From the NCBI RefSeq assembly GCF_001423745.1, contig NZ_LMPC01000026.1:63250-127249 (forward strand): a stretch of 64,000 nucleotides of DNA. Reading direction: 5' to 3'. The DNA is from Arthrobacter sp. Leaf337 (lineage in GTDB: Bacteria; Actinomycetota; Actinomycetes; Actinomycetales; Micrococcaceae). Numbering within the stretch: position 1 is the first letter of the stretch; every line of letters starts with the position of its first letter. The notes beneath the pieces were generated by a model. That model made no database searches. It saw nothing but the letters and a program-made list of their open reading frames with translations, and was not told the DNA's origin. Both the position numbers and the translations under genes were made by a program. Below are positions 49,889-60,413 of the stretch, piece by piece.

Positions 49889-51718
49889 GTGAGGGAAGCA
49901 AGCACTGAACTGCTCGTGGAGCTGGATCAGAACAGCAACGTGACCGACCTGCTGCTGAGGCAGCACGCCAAGGATCCGTCGCACGCCATATATTCCCGCA
50001 AAGGCCCCAACGGCTGGGTTGATGTCCCCGTCCAGCAGTTCTTGGACAAGGTAGTGGCACTTGCCAAGGGGTTGATCGCCGGAGGCCTGGCACCGGGCGA
50101 CACTGTGGCTGTGATGTCCGGGACCCGGTATGAATGGACCCTGGTGGACTTCGCCATCTGGTTCGCCGGCGGCGTGACCGTTCCGGTCTATGAAACCTCC
50201 TCGGCAGGCCAGGTCGAGTGGATCCTGCATGACTCCGGCGCCCGCAGGGTGTTCGTTGAGGACCCGGCCAAGGCCGGGCTCGTGGCCGGCGTCCTGGCCC
50301 ACTCCGAGCTGCTCGGCGATGCTGTGGTGACAGTCGTGCGCATGGACGACGACGGCGGCGCACCGAACCTGGCTAGCCTCGCCGCCGCCGGCGCCGGCGT
50401 CACTGATGCCGAGCTGGAGCGGCACCGCAGCACGGCAGGCCTGGCCGACGTCGCCTCGCTGGTGTACACCTCCGGCACCACGGGCAAGCCCAAGGGCTGC
50501 GAGATAACGCACGGCAACTTCGCCCTTGTGGCCACCAACATCGTGGACTTCCTTCCCGAAATCCTGCGGCAGGAGGGTGCCAGGACAATCATGTTCCTCC
50601 CTCTCGCCCACGTCCTGGCCCGCGCTGTCCAGGTGGTGTGCCTCAGCGCGGGAGTGACCCTGGGCCACACGTCCAGCGCCGCCCAGCTGCTGGCGGACCT
50701 GGCCTCGTTCAAACCCACGTTCCTACTGGTGGTGCCCAGGATCTTTGAGAAGGTCTACGCAGGTGCCGGCCATAAGGCTGCCCTGGCCGGAAAGGAGCGG
50801 CTCTTCGCGGCCGCTTCCGCGGTGGCCATCGACTACTCCAAGGCGCTCGACGCTGAGGCCCGCGGAAAAGGCAGCGGGCCCGGCCTCATGCTTCGCGCCA
50901 AGCACGCCGTCTTTGACCGGCTGCTCTACCCCAAGCTCCGGCAGGCCTTCGGCGGACAGGTCAAGTACACGGTCTCCGGTGCCAGCCCGCTGAGCTCCAA
51001 CGACGCACACTTCTTCCGCGGTGCCGGCATTCCCGTGCTGGAGGGCTACGGCCTTACCGAAACCACCGCCCCCTGTACCGCCAACACCCCGTCGCGGACC
51101 AAGGTAGGCACGGTGGGAATTCCCGTGCCCGGCACCACGGTCCGGGTCGCCGACGACGGCGAGATCCTGGTCAAGGGCATTGGCGTCTTCAAGGGATACC
51201 ACGCGAATGAGGCCGCCAACGCGGAAGCGTTCGTGGACGGGTTCTTCCGCACCGGAGACCTCGGTGCGCTGGATGAAGACGGCTTCCTCACCATCACCGG
51301 CCGCAAGAAGGACCTCCTCGTCACTGCTAGCGGGAAGAACGTAGCACCCGGGCCGCTCGAGGAAAAGATCCGGGAGCACCAGCTCGTGGCCCAGGCTGTG
51401 GTGGTGGGCGACGGCCGGCCGTACGTCTCCGCCCTGGTCAACCTCGATCCGGAGGGCCTGGAGAACTGGTGCTCGGCCCAGCGAATTCCGGTACTGGGTG
51501 TGGCCGAAGCAACGTCGGATGTCCGGGTCCGGGAAGCCGTACAGGGCGCTATCGACCAGGCAAACCTGCTGGTCTCGAAGGCGGAATCGATCCGCAGCTT
51601 CGTCCTGCTGGATGCCGATTTCACAGTGGAGTCGGGTCACCTGACACCGTCACTAAAACTCAAGCGGGCCGCCGTCGTCCGCGACTTCGAAGCCCACATC
51701 AACGGCCTGTACCGCTAA
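49889..51718 (+). CDS. Long-chain fatty acid-CoA ligase (AMP-binding, FadD15-like)
   Basis: A 609-residue ANL-superfamily enzyme. The ATP-binding motif YTSGTTGKPKGCEITHGN, the YGLTETTAP motif, the GDLGALDEDGFLTITGRKKD hinge and the ASGKNVAPGPLEEKI C-terminus are present. It activates fatty acids as acyl-AMP and then acyl-CoA. The GTG at 49889 is preferred because GGGAG lies about 7 bases before it; an ATG at 49838 would add 17 residues. It directly follows pmt on the same strand. Confidence 0.92.
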   Translation: MREASTELLVELDQNSNVTDLLLRQHAKDPSHAIYSRKGPNGWVDVPVQQFLDKVVALAKGLIAGGLAPGDTVAVMSGTRYEWTLVDFAIWFAGGVTVPVYETSSAGQVEWILHDSGARRVFVEDPAKAGLVAGVLAHSELLGDAVVTVVRMDDDGGAPNLASLAAAGAGVTDAELERHRSTAGLADVASLVYTSGTTGKPKGCEITHGNFALVATNIVDFLPEILRQEGARTIMFLPLAHVLARAVQVVCLSAGVTLGHTSSAAQLLADLASFKPTFLLVVPRIFEKVYAGAGHKAALAGKERLFAAASAVAIDYSKALDAEARGKGSGPGLMLRAKHAVFDRLLYPKLRQAFGGQVKYTVSGASPLSSNDAHFFRGAGIPVLEGYGLTETTAPCTANTPSRTKVGTVGIPVPGTTVRVADDGEILVKGIGVFKGYHANEAANAEAFVDGFFRTGDLGALDEDGFLTITGRKKDLLVTASGKNVAPGPLEEKIREHQLVAQAVVVGDGRPYVSALVNLDPEGLENWCSAQRIPVLGVAEATSDVRVREAVQGAIDQANLLVSKAESIRSFVLLDADFTVESGHLTPSLKLKRAAVVRDFEAHINGLYR

Positions 51719-51776
51719 CCCGGGGCTGGTCGCCCCGGCACGTGCCGCACACAATAATGAATGCCGTGCACACAAT

Positions 51777-51806
51777 GAAGGCGACCGGCCTGCGCCGGTC
51801 GCCTTC
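51777..51806. terminator. Bidirectional hairpin between acyl-CoA ligase and TIGR01906 gene
   Basis: GAAGGCGACCGGC (51777-51789) pairs perfectly with GCCGGTCGCCTTC (51794-51806) around CTGC, a 13-bp stem with a 4-base loop. It lies between two convergent genes. Confidence 0.7.
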
Positions 51807-51827
51807 ACTGTGCCTCTGCGGAGTCTG

Positions 51828-53162
51828 TTACACCGTTGCGGAGTTTCCACGGGTGCGTCGCTGCGCGGCGTCGGGGAGGTCCGTTGTCCCGGCGTCCCCG
51901 TCCTTGACTGACGCAACCAAGGCGTCGGTGTCTTTGTCCTTCGTTTTCCTGGCGAGGCCGCGGCGCTTCCGCGTGGGCCAGGTGAGGATCAGGGTGGCAA
52001 CGGAGGCGATCAGGACCAGTGCGCCGATGACGATCCCGGAATCAACCCAGAACTGTCCCGGGAAGAGCCGGATGAGGGTGTCGTCCAGGGCGAACGTCCA
52101 CGTCCCGTTGGCGAAGAAAATCCGGTGGAACTCGGTGAAGAACTGCTGCCAGCCCAGCGCCGCCAAAGTGCCCAGCCCCAAAATGATCACCAGCGTTGCG
52201 ACGGAGCCGGCGAAGAGGCCGCGGCGGACTCCCCCGGTGCTGCGCCGGCGCAGGTAGATGATGGCGATGATGCCCAGCAGGATCAGCAGCGCGCCGCCGG
52301 CGAACGTTGACAGGATGACGAGCTTGACGTCCGCCATGTGGCTGACTTCGCCTTCCTGGAACAGCGCATCGCCGCTGCGGTTCACCAGTTCGCCGAGATA
52401 CCGCGGGCCGGACCAGTTGGTGAGGTAGTCCACGGCGTAGGACCCGTAGGTCATGCGGTCATCCGTGCTGAAGCCGTAGCCGTCGCCGGGGAAGCCCGGA
52501 CGGTTGTATTCAACCCAGAGGAACAACGGACTCGCGACGGCCCGGACGGCCAGGACCAGGAGGACCAGCGGGTAGAAGACCGCGAGCAGCACCTGCATCA
52601 CGCGGGGCAGGACGGGCTTGGTGTTGTTCGCCAGCTCCCGTTCGGCGTTCCGGCGCTCCACTTCGTCCTGCGGCGGGCGCACCTGGAGGGCCGAAGTGGG
52701 CAGCGGCTCGCGGAAATGCGTGCCCCTCCCCTGCGGCTCCGCGGCCGGTCCGACGGCGGCCTCCGCCGCTTTGCGGTCGGCGCGGCTGCCAGCCTGGGAA
52801 CCAGGCGTGCCGGCATTGGAAGCAGGCATGCCACCTTGGGCGAGAGGGGCACCGGTCTGGGAGGCAGGGGTGCCGCCTCGGGCTGCAGGGGCGCCGTCCT
52901 GGGAGGCAGGGGTGCCGGCGGACGCTGCCGGCTGTCCCTTGCCTGCGGCAGCGCCTGGAACAGGTGACGTGTTTCCGGCGGGGGCTGTTCCCTGTGCTTT
53001 GGCCGCCGCTCCTGCCCCAGTGCCGGCAGGCTTCATCCAGTCGAAGGCGGGCTCGGCAGTGTCGTCGGCCGGATCCAGGTGCGGATCCTGCCGATTCGGC
53101 GGGGTGGGCGTCTTTTCAGTCACTGCAGTTTCACTTCCGTAGGCGTCCGCGTTGCCGGACAC
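51828..53162 (-). CDS. TIGR01906 family integral membrane protein with repetitive N-terminus
   Basis: A 444-residue protein. The N-terminal ~150 residues are low-complexity Ala/Gly/Pro/Ser/Gln and include three 14-residue repeats of the form GTPASQxGAPxAxG (residues 83-125). The C-terminal part has four membrane helices. The extracellular VEYNRPGFPGDGYGFSTDD and RMTYGSYAVDYLTN are characteristic of the TIGR01906/DUF1461 family, whose function is unknown. A GTG at 53123 is an alternative start with GGAAG upstream. Confidence 0.85.
   Translation of the reverse strand: MSGNADAYGSETAVTEKTPTPPNRQDPHLDPADDTAEPAFDWMKPAGTGAGAAAKAQGTAPAGNTSPVPGAAAGKGQPAASAGTPASQDGAPAARGGTPASQTGAPLAQGGMPASNAGTPGSQAGSRADRKAAEAAVGPAAEPQGRGTHFREPLPTSALQVRPPQDEVERRNAERELANNTKPVLPRVMQVLLAVFYPLVLLVLAVRAVASPLFLWVEYNRPGFPGDGYGFSTDDRMTYGSYAVDYLTNWSGPRYLGELVNRSGDALFQEGEVSHMADVKLVILSTFAGGALLILLGIIAIIYLRRRSTGGVRRGLFAGSVATLVIILGLGTLAALGWQQFFTEFHRIFFANGTWTFALDDTLIRLFPGQFWVDSGIVIGALVLIASVATLILTWPTRKRRGLARKTKDKDTDALVASVKDGDAGTTDLPDAAQRRTRGNSATV
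52788..52916 (-). repeat. In-frame tandem repeat, 42-bp unit, three copies
   Basis: This part of the TIGR01906 gene encodes GTPASQDGAPAARG, GTPASQTGAPLAQG and a diverged third unit GMPASNAGTPGSQAG. Copy number may vary between strains. Confidence 0.75.
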
Positions 53163-53245
53163 CGCCAGGCAACGCTACTTATCTCCAGATGAGCCTACCG
53201 TCAGGCACTCCGTGGCGGCAGGTGCCACCCCGTTCCGTCACGTAT

Positions 53246-54238
53246 TCACGAAGCCAGCGCCGTGTAGCCTGCATCAGCGCTGTCCAGGTCGCCCGACGCG
53301 CCCGAACGATACGCACGTCTGCCCCACACCAGGACATACGTCCAGTACGCAGCCAGGACCGCCGCACCGATCGTAATTTTGGCCCACACCGGAAGGCTGC
53401 TGGGGGTGACGAAGCCTTCCACGAGGCCGGAGACAAACAGCACCACGACAAGTCCCAGCGCCACGGTGATCAGCGAGCGCCCTTCCGCAGCCACTGCCTG
53501 GCCCCTGGTCCGGGGTCCGGGGGAAACCATGGCCCAGAAGATCTTCAGGCCCGCGGCGCAGGCAATGAAGACTGCGGTGAGTTCCATCAGGCCGTGGGGA
53601 AGGATGTAGCTGAAGAAGACATCGGCCTTCCCGACGGCGGCGAAGACACCGGCCGCAATCCCCAGCCCCTGGGCGTTGCTGAAGAGGATCATCGGAACCC
53701 AGAAACCGGTAATGCCCAGGGCCACCGCCTGGGCAGCGATCCAGGCGTTGTTGGTCCAGACTGCGCCGGCGAACGACGCGGCGGGATTCTCCGAGTAGTA
53801 GTCGACGAAATCCCGCTCGACGTACTGCTTGACGGTTGCGTCCGAACCGAGGGCCCGGAGCGCGTCGGGCGACGTGGCGATCCACAATGCGTACGCCCCC
53901 GCGACCAGGCAGAACGCCAGGCCGCACCAGACGGTAAGCCAGCGGATCCGGTACAACGCCGCCGGCAGTGCGATGACGAAGAACCGTGCGAGGTCGTCCA
54001 TGAAGTTGGACCGGGCCCCGGTGAAGCGTGTGCGGGCCTGGGCCAGTGTGGCCGACAGGGAGGCCGAGAGCCCTGTTTCGGGGGCCACGGAGCGCAGCAG
54101 GGAAAGGTGGGCGGACGTGGTCTGGTAGAGGCGCAGCAGTTCATCGGCTTCGCTGCCGTCCAGGCGCCGTTTGTACGCCAGTACGTGAAGCCGCGCCCAC
54201 TTGTCCCCGTTGACCGCGGAGAACGCATCGATGTCCAC
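53246..54238 (-). CDS. Stage II sporulation protein M-like membrane protein (SpoIIM/DUF95)
   Basis: A 330-residue protein with a soluble ~100-residue N-terminal helical region and at least five membrane helices. AVWTNNAWIAAQAVALGITG, FFSYILPHGLMELTAVFIA and VSGLVEGFVTPSSLP are typical of the SpoIIM-related family. In non-sporulating actinobacteria this family pairs with a divergent RDD protein, as here. The role is not known; a membrane or envelope function is inferred. Confidence 0.88.
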   Translation of the reverse strand: MDIDAFSAVNGDKWARLHVLAYKRRLDGSEADELLRLYQTTSAHLSLLRSVAPETGLSASLSATLAQARTRFTGARSNFMDDLARFFVIALPAALYRIRWLTVWCGLAFCLVAGAYALWIATSPDALRALGSDATVKQYVERDFVDYYSENPAASFAGAVWTNNAWIAAQAVALGITGFWVPMILFSNAQGLGIAAGVFAAVGKADVFFSYILPHGLMELTAVFIACAAGLKIFWAMVSPGPRTRGQAVAAEGRSLITVALGLVVVLFVSGLVEGFVTPSSLPVWAKITIGAAVLAAYWTYVLVWGRRAYRSGASGDLDSADAGYTALAS

Positions 54239-54309
54239 GGCACTACCCTAGCGCCCCCGGATTAGACTGTGAGCGTCCGTAGGCGGCGTGTAGGGGACGG
54301 GGACCCGGC

Positions 54310-55119
54310 TTGAGCTCTATCATCACAGGTGAAGCAGTTGTCTTGGAGCTCCGCCCGGCGTCGTTCGCTGCGCGGGCGCTGGGCCTGATCCTGGACGTCG
54401 TTGCGAACGTCGTCCTCCTCATCGTCATGATGACGGTGATTTCGTCTGCCTACAGTGACCTGGACGGGGCGGCTGCGCGTGCCCTGGTGCTGGTCAGTGT
54501 GGTTTTTTGTTTCGTGATCCTCCCGGTGGCGGTGGAAACCCTCACCCGGGGCCTCTCGCTGGGGAAGCTGGCTGCCGGGCTCCGGATCGTCCGGGACGAC
54601 GGCGGCGCCATCCGCTTCCGGCACGCGCTGATCCGCGGCCTGATCGGCTTCCTGGAGATCTACCTGACGTTCGGCGGACTGGCCATCGCCGTCGCATTGT
54701 TCAATGACAAATCCAAGCGGCTCGGTGACGTGGTGGCAGGAACCTACTCCCTGCGGCGCCGGGTGCCTACCGAACCGCCGTTCGTCCCGTTCGTGCCTCC
54801 GCACCTGAGGTCCTGGGCGGCGCTTGCCGACATCGGCCGGATACCGGACCCGGTGGCCCGCCGCTCGGCGCAGTTCATCCGCCAGGCGGGACGGATGGCG
54901 CCGGCGTCGCGCGCTTCCATGGCGGTGTCCCTCGCCACCGAGGTGTCAGCGTGTGTGGCCCCGCCGCCGCCGGCAGGCACGGGTCCGGAAGAGTATCTGG
55001 CAGCCGTGCTGGTGGAACGCCGCGAGCGGGAACTGGCCCGGCTGACCCGGGCGCGGGCCCGGAGCACGGGTGTGGGAGAACGGCTGAACCGGCTCCCTTA
55101 TGGCCGGGACAGCCGGTAG
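54310..55119 (+). CDS. RDD family membrane protein
   Basis: A 269-residue protein. The RDD domain (RPASFAARALGLILDVV, LSLGKLAAGLRIVRDDGG, IRFRHALIRGL) has three to four membrane helices in the first ~140 residues. A cytoplasmic Arg/Ala-rich tail follows. The start is TTG at 54310, with GGGGAC upstream and the domain beginning at once. It is divergent from the SpoIIM-like gene with a 71-bp gap. Some RDD proteins are linked to ion transport, but the function here is unknown. Confidence 0.85.
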   Translation: MSSIITGEAVVLELRPASFAARALGLILDVVANVVLLIVMMTVISSAYSDLDGAAARALVLVSVVFCFVILPVAVETLTRGLSLGKLAAGLRIVRDDGGAIRFRHALIRGLIGFLEIYLTFGGLAIAVALFNDKSKRLGDVVAGTYSLRRRVPTEPPFVPFVPPHLRSWAALADIGRIPDPVARRSAQFIRQAGRMAPASRASMAVSLATEVSACVAPPPPAGTGPEEYLAAVLVERRERELARLTRARARSTGVGERLNRLPYGRDSR

Positions 55120-55129
55120 GCCGCCTGCA

Positions 55130-56371
55130 CTACCGCTTGGCGTACTGCGCCCAGGGAATGTTCCAGTCGCCATAGCCCTCCAGCGGCTCCACCGGCGGAG
55201 CGCCCGTGTTGAGGGTCTGGACGACGTCGCCGGTCTTCATGTTGTTGAAGAACCACGCAGCATCCGCCGGCAGCAACCCCACGCAGCCATGCGAAACATT
55301 GGCCTTGCCGACGTAACTCCAGGCGGACTCAAGGGCCTGGTGGACGTAGACGCCGGACGACGTCAGCCTGTTGGCGTATTCCACGGTCAGCGGCGGGTAG
55401 TAACCCTTGTCCCCCGGCTTGAGGCCAATGCTTCCGGCGTTGAATTTGGAGTGGCGTTCCTGCTCCATGATCACGGCGTAACCGGTGGGCGAGAGCCACT
55501 CGGCGTCGCCCAGGGTAACGGGAGCCGTCCGGACCAGCTGGCCGTCAAAGTAGACGTTCATGGTCTTGGTGGTATCGTCCACGATGGCCACCCGCTGCGG
55601 GCCGACCTTGAAGCTGACCTTGGTGTCCACATTGCCGACCATCTTGTTCCCGAAATCGACGCCGAACAGCTTGAGGTCCACCGTGACCTGGCTGCCCGAG
55701 GCCCAGAACGCCTCGGGACGGATGCGCACGCGCTGGTTCGAGTACCAGCGCCAGGCGACCGCCTGGCCCGAGGACGAGGTGACGGTGACGGCCTTCTCCA
55801 TGGCCTCCTTGTTCAGGACCGGCTCGGAGAAGACAATTTCGATCGGCTGGCCCGAGCCCACGGTGGAACCGTTTTGCGGGTACACGGCAGCGTCGGCCTC
55901 GTTGGCCGTTGCCACCGTGGTGAAGGACTGGGTCTTTTTCGTTTCGCGGCCCGCCTGGTCCACGATCGTGAAGGCGTAGTCGTAGGCGGCGTCGAACTCC
56001 AGCGGGTCCAGGGCGGTCCAGGTGGAACCGTCGGCGCTGAGGGTGCCCTTGACGGGCTCACCGCCGGCAGTCGTCAGGACAACGTCCTTCACGGTGCCGT
56101 TGACGGCTTTGACGGACGGCGCAACGGCGGGGTTGACTCCAGCCGCGCCGTCGGTGGGGGTCACGCCCAGTTCGACTGGCTTCACCACAGGAGCAGCGAG
56201 CCCCGGTTCGTTGCGGACCGGGCTGGAAGACTCCGACTGGAATACGGGCTCGGCCCAGCTGGGAGCCGTGGCAACACCGATGCCGCCCGCAGCGACCGCA
56301 ACGCAGATGGCGGCAATCCCCAGGATTTTCATGGTCTTGCGTTTGTGGACTTTTGTCATGACCTTCTCCAT
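55130..56371 (-). CDS. L,D-transpeptidase with Ig-like domains (YkuD), copy 1
   Basis: A 413-residue secreted enzyme. A signal/anchor segment (about 14-36) is followed by one or two Ig-like beta domains and a YkuD domain. The active-site motif SHGCVGL has Cys363, with the upstream His in GVYVHQALES. The layout resembles mycobacterial LdtMt2-type enzymes, which make 3-3 cross-links in peptidoglycan. The C-terminus ends GYGDWNIPWAQYAKR, very similar to its neighbour. It lies downstream of the second copy on the same strand. Confidence 0.93.
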   Translation of the reverse strand: MEKVMTKVHKRKTMKILGIAAICVAVAAGGIGVATAPSWAEPVFQSESSSPVRNEPGLAAPVVKPVELGVTPTDGAAGVNPAVAPSVKAVNGTVKDVVLTTAGGEPVKGTLSADGSTWTALDPLEFDAAYDYAFTIVDQAGRETKKTQSFTTVATANEADAAVYPQNGSTVGSGQPIEIVFSEPVLNKEAMEKAVTVTSSSGQAVAWRWYSNQRVRIRPEAFWASGSQVTVDLKLFGVDFGNKMVGNVDTKVSFKVGPQRVAIVDDTTKTMNVYFDGQLVRTAPVTLGDAEWLSPTGYAVIMEQERHSKFNAGSIGLKPGDKGYYPPLTVEYANRLTSSGVYVHQALESAWSYVGKANVSHGCVGLLPADAAWFFNNMKTGDVVQTLNTGAPPVEPLEGYGDWNIPWAQYAKR

Positions 56372-56498
56372 GTCCCCCGACAGGCCCGTGATCAGCCCAA
56401 ATACCGTCTTGAATCTTCAGTTGATACGTTCGCCGGCACGTCAGTGAGGTGTTCAGCACTCACCCGTGACCAGACGATTTTACCGTATGGCGAACGGA

Positions 56499-57728
56499 TC
56501 AATTGGCGTACTGCGCCCAGGGGATGTTCCAGTCACCGAATCCGTCGTCGAAGTTGGCGTTTTCACCGTCGGTATTCACTACCTGGACAACGTCGCCCGT
56601 GGTCATGTTCTCGAAGACCCATTGGGCGCCGTCCGGGCCCAGTCCGATGCACCCGTGCGAGAGGTTGCTGACACCGATGTAGGGCATTGCGGAGTCGGTG
56701 GCCTGGTGGATGAATTCCCCGCTGGGTGTCAGGCGGGTGGCGAAGTTGACGTCCAGCTCGCCGTAGTATGCCGGGTCGCCCGGCTTGAGTCCGATGCTGG
56801 CGGCAGACATGTGCTCCACCCGGTACTTCTCCATGAACACGAGGTAGCCCTTGGCCGAAGGGAACCGGGTATCCCCCATGGTGGCCGGCCATGAGCCGGC
56901 TGGTTTGTCATTCACACTCACCGAAAAGGTGTGCGCGGTGGCGTCGGCCACGGCGACCTTCTTGTCGCCGATGTGGACGGTGACCAACTTGTTAAAGTTT
57001 CCGATCTGACCGTTGCCGAAATCGACGCCGAAAAGCTGCATGTCCATGGTGACCGTGCTGTTCGCCGCCCAGAAATTCTCTGTCCGGTACCGGACCATGC
57101 TGTCGCTGAACCAGTGAAACTCGCCCACCTGGCCGGACGTCGAGGAGACCTTGATGGCTTTTTCCACCGCGTCCTTGTTCAGCACAGGTTCGCTGAAGGT
57201 GATCTGCAGCGGCTGCGCGACGCCGACCTTCATGCCGTCCAGCGGGTAGACGGCGGCATCCGCCTCGTTGGCGGTTGACACCGTGGTGAACGTTCGAGTG
57301 CTGTTGGTCTTGCGGCCGGCAGCGTCGCTCACCACGAAGCTGTACGTGTAGCTGCTGTTGAACTGCAGGGGGCCGGAGGCCGACCAGCCCGTACCGTCCG
57401 GGTTCAGGCTGCCTTCGATTGCTGCGCCGTCGCCGCCCGTGAGCGCCACGCGTTCAACGGTTCCGTTGGTGACTTTCAGCGATACGGGGGCTGCCGGATT
57501 TACCTGCTGCGCGCCGTCTGCCGGCGACGCTGCCAGCTGCACAGGCGCCACCACGGGCGCCGCGAGTCCCGGCGTCGTCCGCTCGGCGGGACCCGCTTCG
57601 GATTCGAAGGCGGCGCGGGCGGCTCCGGGTGCCACGGCGGCGAAAACGCCGCCGCCGGCGGCGAGCAGGCACAGCGCCCCGAGCAGGAAGACCTTCCGGC
57701 CGGTGGTCCAGCGTTCCCTTGCCGTCAC
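56499..57728 (-). CDS. L,D-transpeptidase with Ig-like domains (YkuD), copy 2
   Basis: A 409-residue paralogue of the adjacent gene, similar from the signal peptide to the C-terminus (GFGDWNIPWAQYAN). The active-site motif is SHGCIGL (Cys360), with the upstream His in GEFIHQATDS. The GTG at 57728 is chosen because AAAGGA lies about 10 bases upstream and a hydrophobic signal follows directly. The tandem pair is a gene duplication. Both should act outside the cell on peptidoglycan. Confidence 0.92.
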   Translation of the reverse strand: MTARERWTTGRKVFLLGALCLLAAGGGVFAAVAPGAARAAFESEAGPAERTTPGLAAPVVAPVQLAASPADGAQQVNPAAPVSLKVTNGTVERVALTGGDGAAIEGSLNPDGTGWSASGPLQFNSSYTYSFVVSDAAGRKTNSTRTFTTVSTANEADAAVYPLDGMKVGVAQPLQITFSEPVLNKDAVEKAIKVSSTSGQVGEFHWFSDSMVRYRTENFWAANSTVTMDMQLFGVDFGNGQIGNFNKLVTVHIGDKKVAVADATAHTFSVSVNDKPAGSWPATMGDTRFPSAKGYLVFMEKYRVEHMSAASIGLKPGDPAYYGELDVNFATRLTPSGEFIHQATDSAMPYIGVSNLSHGCIGLGPDGAQWVFENMTTGDVVQVVNTDGENANFDDGFGDWNIPWAQYAN

Positions 57729-57813
57729 GGCGCGGGGTCCTTTGCAGTCATCATGGGCACAGCATAGGGCACGCTCCTTGGAGCTGACGGGCAGCCGGCG
57801 CCCGAGGGCCACG

Positions 57814-57847
57814 GCGAAGGGCCCCGGAATTCATTCCGGGGCCCTCG
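57814..57847 (-). terminator. Terminator after ahcY
   Basis: GGGCCCCGGAAT pairs perfectly with ATTCCGGGGCCC around a 2-base gap, extended by flanking GCGA/TCGC. It sits between the ahcY stop and the transpeptidase start. Confidence 0.6.
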
Positions 57848-57899
57848 CGATGCTGCTTATCTGCCGCCTGGGCTTGCTGCCGCCTTGGCGGCGGCACCC

Positions 57900-59378
<1,479 letters not shown>

Positions 59379-59512
59379 GTGAGTCCTTGTGTTGTATCCG
59401 GAAGATTCTGGAACGGCGGAAGTCCGTGTCCGTTCGGCGAACTATGGGAAGTTCGGCGCCAAGCGGAAGGGCGATGGGCCGGCCGGGCAGTTATTCAGGC
59501 CGGCGGGGGAAG

Positions 59513-59779
59513 TTATTCGGCGCCGTCGGGGTCTGATGCCGCGGGGTTTGATACCACGGGGCCGTGGCCGCCGTCATGCTGGTCCGATGCCGCAGCGTTC
59601 GCGGCGGCGACGAGTTCCGGCGGCAGCAGCAGCGGAATGCCGTCCTCGATGGCGTAGCGCAGCGTTTCTCCGGACGCACCGGCGGCAGTCGAGACGAGTT
59701 CATCGCCTTCCTGCACCAGTGTTGAGCCGGTAACGGGACAACGCAGGACGGACAACAGGTCAGGACTGATCTTTGGCAT
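59513..59779 (-). CDS. Trm112 family protein
   Basis: An 88-residue protein. MPKISPDLLSVLRCPVTGSTL and LRYAIEDGIPLLLPPEL match the Trm112 fold, a small partner of methyltransferases in other organisms. The usual second cysteine of the CPxC pair is absent (CPVT), as I recall for actinobacterial members. A ~25-residue Asp/Ala-rich tail extends it. It is between ahcY and the DUF3499 gene on the same strand. Confidence 0.85.
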   Translation of the reverse strand: MPKISPDLLSVLRCPVTGSTLVQEGDELVSTAAGASGETLRYAIEDGIPLLLPPELVAAANAAASDQHDGGHGPVVSNPAASDPDGAE

Positions 59780-59869
59780 GGTGACTGCTCCCTGATGGGC
59801 GCCGCAGCAGGCGCCGGTGGCCGATGGATTTGCAGCTTCCAGCGTACAAGCTTCGCGGCGCGGCCGGGC

Positions 59870-60259
59870 TCAGGACGGTTCGCGGAGGATGCGCAGGTGT
59901 CCCCGTCGGGCGCCTTCCGAAGCCGGCGGGGCCTCGAGCGCCGCATGGGCGGAACGCTGGCCCGGGGCAGGGTCCGCGGCGGGCGGTCGCAGGGCCGCCT
60001 CGCGGACGGCGTTGGCGAGGGCCAGAAGGTCATCGGGTCCCGGCTGCGGCGGGGTCGCCGGCATGGCAAGGCGCAGTACTTCCCAGCCCCGCGGCACTGT
60101 CAGTGACCCCGCATGCTGTTCGCACAAATCGTAACAATGGGGCTCAGCGTACGTGGCCAAGGGCCCCAGGACGGCTGTGGAGTCCGCGTAGACGTACGTC
60201 AAAGTGGCCACCGCAGAGTTACGGCAGGCTGACCTTGAACATTGACGAATAGCACCCAC
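59870..60259 (-). CDS. DUF3499 family protein
   Basis: A 129-residue protein. RQCSRSACRNSAVATLTYVY, CYDLCEQHAGSLTVPRGWEV match DUF3499, a small actinobacterial family with paired cysteines that may bind zinc. The C-terminal half is Ala/Pro-rich. The function is unknown. It is divergent from the zincin-like gene, the same arrangement as in mycobacteria as I recall it. Confidence 0.85.
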   Translation of the reverse strand: MGAIRQCSRSACRNSAVATLTYVYADSTAVLGPLATYAEPHCYDLCEQHAGSLTVPRGWEVLRLAMPATPPQPGPDDLLALANAVREAALRPPAADPAPGQRSAHAALEAPPASEGARRGHLRILREPS

Positions 60260-60413
60260 GACATCACAGACTACTCCCCGTTGGCCGTTGTGCCGCGCAT
60301 TGCGACCGCAGTGTCCTGCGGTGTCGTCCTGTGGTACCGCGAGTTGCCGGGATGGTCCGTGTGGCGTTTCTAGTTATGTCGCGTATTTCAGGCGGCGGGT
60401 TTAGAGTCAATGT

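Noticed and set aside
59379..59512. Possible SAH riboswitch in the ahcY leader
   Set aside because: No match to the conserved SAH riboswitch core was seen.
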